From Heliocidaris tuberculata (Eukaryota > Echinodermata > Echinoidea > Camarodonta > Echinometridae), in assembly GCA_025618425.1 (NCBI GenBank), contig CM046844.1:4031177-4095176 (forward strand): DNA of 64,000 nt. Direction: 5' to 3'. Below the pieces are notes generated by a model, which saw nothing but the letters and a program-made list of their open reading frames with translations, did not search any database and had not been told where the DNA came from. The position numbers and the translations under genes are program-made. Positions 58,422 through 64,000 of the stretch are shown here, piece by piece (position 1 is the first letter of the stretch; the number at the start of each line of letters is the position of its first letter).

Positions 58422-59000
58422 AGGAAACCAAAACCCAAGGAGAGAATCAATGTTATTGGAAAGTGAGAATTCAGAGAAGCACTTTACAAAAAGTTTCATT
58501 AAAACTGGTTAAAAAATGAGAGAGTTATGGAAGTTTGAAAAGTCTCGTTTTACTTTCTATGGGGGTCCTCAAATTGGCAAAATTGCTTCAAAATGGCTGA
58601 TTTTGTGAACAACTCTCCATTTGTTTTGTACACAGATTTTCAGATTTTCCCCATTATATTTCAAGGTGCAGTTAATCTCCTTTTGAGCTCAACATATATA
58701 ATGGGAAAATGTATTTTACACCACATATGTCGAGTTCAGGAGGAGACAAGGAGCACCCTGAGAGATAATGGGGAAAATCTGAAAATCTGTGTACAAAACA
58801 AATGGAGAGTTGTTCACAAAATCAGCCATTCTGAAGCAATTTTGCCAATTTGAGGATCCCCATAGAAAGTAAAACGAGACTTTTCAAACTTCCATAACTC
58901 TCTCATTTTTTAACCAATTTTAATGAAACTTTTTGTAAAGTGCTTCTCTGAATTTTAACTTTCCAATAATATTGATTCTCTCCTTGGGTTTTGGTTTCCT
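58422..59000. mobile_element. Foldback MITE with TTAA target duplication
   Basis: A 579-bp near-perfect palindrome starts AGGAAACCAAAACCCAAGGA and ends with its inverse. The arms are about 240 bp around a short centre. It is flanked by TTAA at 58,418-58,421 and 59,001-59,004, as for piggyBac- or Kolobok-type targeting. The first gene copy lacks it at the same place (12,500 onward), so it inserted after the duplication. The open frame across its centre is not a gene. Confidence 0.88.
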
Positions 59001-59004
59001 TTAA

Positions 59005-61222
59005 ATCAATTTCATGTATATGAATTTCGGGTAAAGTGGTTGGCGCTACTGGCGATTGTTACGACAAAATAATCCGAAGCACGGCACACATTTATATAAA
59101 TGAGATTTAATCGTCCAGTCTAGTGTTGTATTCTCAGGTTTACATGCATTTCATTTGTTGTTTTTGTTGTAAATAATGATTTGAGAGAAACTGGAGATTC
59201 TGGTATATACTGATGCTTTGTACTATATATTTAATCTTATATAATTTTTGTATTGCCAGGTTTTACATGCATTTTTAATATATTTCTGTGGAAAGTTAGC
59301 GGTACTAAAAATTCTAGAATTCAAATTCAAGAATGTTACGCACTAGATCTTCGCCTGTACGACCTATCCTGGGCACAGCCAGACTGGTAAGGAAAACACT
59401 TGGATATGAGCAGTATGAAGTTGCACTTGAAGACTCTTGGTGCTTTTTGTTAAAGCATCTTTAAAAAGACCATTCAATATTATTTTATAATTGTTTTAGT
59501 GCAGCAATATCATATTACAACAATGTGATGAAATCTTTATTGATAATGAAACACCTTTAAAAAGATTGTTGATAGTTTTAGTCCAGCAATATCAAATTAT
59601 TACAATATAATTAAATGTGTTTTATAATGATTATTTGTGCAGTATAACATGTATAATGTATAAACATTCTCTATTTTAGCGGTGTATAAGAAAAAAGTTC
59701 TAGATTTCAAGTATTGAAACAGGAGATAATGTACAGGTACAGATAAGATCATTGATTTAATAAATTTTGATTTTTCTTGATGTATTATAATGGGTGTAAG
59801 GCCAAATAAATAATCAATGATATCAATTTTCATGAAATCTGCTTCATTTGATATTAGAGGACAATGTTAATTTAAGTTTATCTCTCTGGCAGAACATATT
59901 TCTTTCCTCACTGTTCTTCTTTGGGATTTTCAAATCTTTTGCTGTTTTGAGATTTACCAGCATGAACTGAATCTTATCTGTAAAATATGAATTAAGGAAC
60001 AATTTCATCCCAGGAGAATTCACAATGGAGTTTGTTAATCAGATGTAACACAAGTGATTTATTGTGGAAGGATAATTTCAGAAATCAACATTAAATTTGT
60101 GATCTTTGAAGATGCCGGCATTGTAGAGCCTACTTTTTAGGGGCTGTGTTCCACCCTCAATAGTGTATTCAAAAATTAGAAAAATAAGAAAATCTATTTT
60201 TATATATACTATAGAATAATACTTCTGATGAACTAAATGCCTTTTATATATGTTATAAATAGCAGAAAATTTTCTTCATGGTAAGATCTAATATACCTTT
60301 ATTTACAGAGGGATTCTGTGATTCTCTGTTTTGAAATAAAACAAGTGAATTTCAATTCTGAATTGCTGTGTGAACCTAAACTTACTCCTTTTGTTGTTGA
60401 TTATGATGGTAACATTTAGGGACTTGAAATGTCGTTCTTTATCCTTCTATTCGTGAAAGGTCATACTAATTAATATCTAACAGCAACTTAAGTAAAATAG
60501 AATAATTGCTAATGCATGTGATCAGCAATAGAGGGACATGATAAACATACAGAGAGAGAGAGATGGAGAAGGAGGTGAAGAAATATATATAGAGAGAGAG
60601 ACAGAGGAGATAGAGAGAGAGAGAGATTGAGGATGAGAGAGAAAGAGAGCGGCAGAAAGAGATGGAGAGAAAATGAGTCAGAAAGAGGGGAGAAAGAGGA
60701 AGAAAAGTAGCATGATTTCTGCTCTGTAGAAAGATTATGATTGTTAGGGCGAAGAAACAAGAACGAAAATTGATCATTAAGATAAATGGTGGTAAAGCAT
60801 GTGGAGTTAATGGCTAGGAAAGACTGTAGATTGGTTCCAAAGTTCATAAATTCCATTCTATTCCGTCGTTAAATATGATTCAAAAGAAACATATTTTATA
60901 GCTACAATACGATCATCGTCTGTTCAAACATGAAACCTAGTTTACATTCCTGCCTATGTTATGACAGTAGATAGATAGTAAGAAGACTTAACTCATTGTA
61001 TATACGTTCGTATTTGTTTTTGTGTTTTTGTGTTTTTGTGTTTTATGTAAAAAAATATATAGATAGATAGTAAGAAAGGAAATCCAGACTAACGTCTCGG
61101 GGAGAAAAAAGGAGCACTCCATCCATATAATGGTTTATTATAATACAAATAATGATAATTACGATAACAATGATGCTAGGAAAGATTATGGTGATAAGAA
61201 TAATAATAATGATAATAATAAT
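59005..61222. repeat. Segment S3, 3' flank of the intact gene
   Basis: 59,005-59,280 matches 13,130-13,380. 59,440-61,150 matches S2 and, from about 59,834, S1. It carries GAGA tracts at 60,551-60,660 and an (AAT)n at 61,190-61,225. It ends where a 65-bp piece inverse to 25,114-25,180 begins. No gene. Confidence 0.75.
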
Positions 61223-61424
61223 GAATTACCCACAGTATACTCTTGTCACTCTGACGACAATAGAATCATATGCTTATAAAAATAATTCTTTATTGTATTG
61301 AGCATGAAGTGGCCTTTCCACAACACACATAAATTTATGTATCCTTGCTAGACAGCATTCGCCCGTTGCAGGCTGTACAGTGAGTATCAAAAAAAAAAAA
61401 AAAAATGTTCACACATTGAAAATA

Positions 61425-61536
61425 CCCTAAGCTATCGATCCAAGGGTATGGAATTTCGCTTTGAATACTTTTTTAAAAATATTTGGGGGGACTTTTTCTG
61501 ACCGTTAACTTTGTTTCTGGGACGCACTGTAGAGTC
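61425..61536. mobile_element. Truncated MITE right end
   Basis: CTAAGCTATCGATCCAAGGG through GGGACGCACTGTA matches 28,287-28,391. The left arm is missing and a poly-A run precedes it. Confidence 0.75.
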
Positions 61537-62715
61537 GTTTGGTTTTTTTTGTGTGTGTGTGTTTTTTTTTTTGTTTGTTTTTTTTTCTTTTTTCAAGCAA
61601 TTACATATACGTGACAGTCAACAGTCGTGTCATAATACATGAATTGTGGTATTTGAGCTTTCAATTGGTACACTTTATCATTGAAAATTCAAACGTCAGA
61701 CAGAGATTAATAACAAAAGAATTTGGAATAAAACGGTTGACTGGTGGGCACTGAGCTGAATTCCTATTATTTTTTTTTTTTTTTTTATAAAGCCGTTGAA
61801 TGATCTATTTTGTCCTCTTCAGGTCTGATGTTCATTTATTGTTGATCCTACGTGTATCATCCCTATATACTAGAGGTTACCAGAAAGGGATAGAGCTGTC
61901 ATTTTATTTTATAGCACGAAGTTGAAGCTGGCGATTCAGAGTGGTGGATGTACAAAATAGAAATATAACTTGGGTCAGTGGGAATAGGTTCTATATATTG
62001 CTTCATTGATCAGTTGTATGTTAATGTTTTAGGTAATTTTCGCCAGTCTGTATTCTGTCCTATATAGTTTACTGATGCTGAGTTTACATTTTGTGAGACA
62101 ATTAATGACAAAACATACATGTGTTCAAAAAAGTGAAATAATTTAACAACAACATTTTTTTTTTTTTTTGTGGGAGAAGGTCTTCAGCACGCTCCCCCCC
62201 CCCCCTCAGATTACCCCCTGGTGAAGCCATTATTTTGTATTTTGTCTAAATCTTTAGCTTGAGAGTCTTAAATCAGATGCTGTTTTGTTGATGTGTTTTG
62301 CTGATTAAAGTTCTTTTCCCACGCAATTAGAATTTAGTTATCTGTGACCATGCGTGGGTCATGATATTATTTCGAATATAATAAGGTGATCTTTAAAGGT
62401 AGTTCCCCTTAAAATACCAAAACACCCCCCTCGTTCTATTGTCATCTTTCTATTAAAGGGGAAAAAGCTATGATCGAGGGGGAAAACCAGATCCTTGGAA
62501 AATCGATATTAATACATCAGAGATTCACAATCACATTGTTATTCCTAGTCGTGTAATATCATCTCTCTCCTACCATGCAAAAAGGGATTAGGAGATCATG
62601 GGTTGAGTACGACTTTTATAAACATTCATACTCCGATCTACTTGCAATAATTTAAAGAAGAATAATCGTATTGCAGAACAGGCAGCATTACACTTTGTAG
62701 AAGACTGAACTACGA
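61537..62715. repeat. Block C
   Basis: Colinear with block A, starting with the same AGAGTCGTT after the MITE end and running to GAAGACTGAACTACGAGA. Poly-T tracts and a C11 run (62,193) differ in length between copies. No gene. Confidence 0.8.
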
Positions 62716-64000
62716 GAGATTTGTGTGTCGTGAACGTTTCTTATTCTTCGATTTATTTCCACTCTCTTAGCCTCTTTATTCTTGTCTTCCCCCTCTCCCT
62801 CTCTTCTTCGTGACTTGTATTTTTTCCTCTCTCTTTGTTTACAATATGCATGAAATGTCTACTTCGTACCACAGTAGTGAGATCACACTTATAATATTCT
62901 CACTGTTCCTTATAAAAGCTAGCATGCATGTTTACTGTGTATCATTACATAATTGGTGTATGTCATCCTTACTTGCCAACTCTTTATGGGAGTCATGGGA
63001 GTTGTGGATATATTACACTTTAAATCTTCTAGTAGGTGTGGTGGTTTAAGATAATTGCTATACAGATCTGCTGTCTATCAGCGTCTGCAATTTCTTGGAT
63101 GTAGTGTACTTATGCCACTATACCTCGTGCAATATATTTTGTAAATTATTCATGTACTTTTGGGATGTTGCAATCGATGCGATACAATCTCCTGCTTCGT
63201 TTGATAGCCGTCTTTTCTTCTCCTTCCTCTTTGGTCCCCATCCTTTCCTCTTCTTTCCTGTTTTTGCCCCTCTCTTTTTTTCTGCTATTATCACTCATTA
63301 TTTTCCCCTTTCTTTGTACGGTGCATAATTTACCCTTTTTATGTACGTACGTTGCATGGTAATAGTTATTATTATTATTTGTATGAAGGGTTTTCAGGCG
63401 ACCAGAAAAATTGGCGTATCTCATGGTTTGCGCAAAAGTACCCGGATGACCGTGCAATTTTAAAACAATATCTCATGGTTTGTGTAAAAGTACCCGGATG
63501 ACCGTGCAATATATCTCCATATCTCATGGTTTGGGGTGCGCGTGACGCGTAAAAAAATGAATACGCGCTTAAATACGCAAAGGACAATGGATGTATGCGC
63601 GCAGCTCTTGCAAGATGCTTGGGTATAAGCAGGCCCCTAAAGCTCCGCCATTTTGTCAGAGACATTTGAACACGATTTGAACGCGCCCGAAGCCCCCATT
63701 AACATACTATGAATTATTCATTTCTTAAGATGCTCCCAACATCCGTACATGCTCTTCATGCAACAGAAACAAAAACGCGGGTCAGCGCCGAGCATGCGCA
63801 TTGAGAGAGGTCAAGTACACTTAATTTATTCATGTATGTTAATATATTCATGATATGGATTTTGAAGACTTACCAGTATTGGCCAATCAGTGCCTTCCAT
63901 TTTTGATTAATTATAATAATCAACAATACAATTGAAGCTACGTGCCGTACTTAATTCACTGTTCAAATAATATGAAATCAAACTTGGTTAAGCTGTGTCA
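62716..64000. other. No gene seen; short tandem repeats at 63,415-63,535
   Basis: Pyrimidine-rich DNA, then 2.5 copies of a ~58-bp unit containing ATCTCATGGTTTG and AAAAGTACCCGGATGACCGT at 63,415-63,535, followed by CpG-containing flank. No exon or RNA gene is supported. Confidence 0.5.

Noticed and set aside
58593..58853. 86-codon frame
   Set aside because: It spans the centre of the foldback MITE and is mirrored by the inverted arm.
59333..59464. Short frame MLRTRSSPVRPILGTARLV.. and an alternative frame YALDLRLYDLSWAQPDW in the same place
   Set aside because: Two different frames look coding-like, neither has both splice sites or a recognised family, and the segment is absent from S1 and S2.

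Overview
This 64 kb window is AT-rich eukaryotic DNA dominated by repeats and transposons. It has spliced exons with GT-AG introns, microsatellites, long poly-C/poly-G tracts, SINE tails ending in (ATT)n, non-LTR retrotransposons and a spliced allantoinase gene. Together these suggest a marine invertebrate deuterostome, most likely an echinoderm such as a sea urchin. That placement is inference from composition and repeat style, not from a marker gene.

Only two kinds of host gene are well supported. (1) A two-copy family pairs an N-terminal death domain with a roughly 220-residue, strongly hydrophobic helical C-terminal half of unknown function. The complete copy is at 55,125-58,161: four coding exons, 337 codons, all splice phases agreeing. 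The other copy, at 9,968-12,235, has exons 2-4 with exactly the same lengths (62, 156, 557 nt) and no frameshifts. Its death-domain exon is not in the window, because a satellite array fills the space upstream. (2) The last five coding exons of allantoinase lie at 30,691-34,472. Its N-terminal exons were not found. A tRNA-like gene with anticodon UUU sits at 40,958-41,033.

Layout: 1-0.5 kb, LINE ORF1 fragment (minus strand). 0.9-9.5 kb, ~2.6 kb tandem satellite units, each with a long GAT microsatellite. 9.5-19 kb, segment S1 with gene copy 1 and a 205-bp x4 tandem array. 19.2-24.7 kb, a two-ORF LINE (minus) broken by two frameshifts and by a DNA transposon with 8-bp target duplications. 25.7-27.3 kb, a ~780-bp tandem duplication. 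27.7-28.4 kb, a Tc1/mariner-type MITE. 28.4-29.65 kb, block A. 30.7-34.5 kb, allantoinase. 35.85-38.7 kb, block G and segment S2. 38.7-41 kb, poly-C-rich repeats and the tRNA. 41.4-44.2 kb, a Helitron-like element inside an (AT)n tract. 44.6-47 kb, a second, 5'-truncated LINE. 47.1-52.7 kb, block B, which carries a nest of a TIR element (9-bp TSD), a 7SL-like SINE and a 3.5-kb Helitron-like element. 52.7-53.1 kb, block G'. 55.1-61.2 kb, the intact gene and segment S3. 61.4-62.7 kb, MITE remnant and block C.

The order A-G-S / B-G'-gene-S3 / C suggests repeated local segmental duplication around the death-domain gene, later altered by transposons. Empty sites in sister copies let several insertions be defined to the base. 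The uncharacterised death-domain/membrane gene family and the nested Helitron-SINE-TIR structure are the best candidates for something undescribed.
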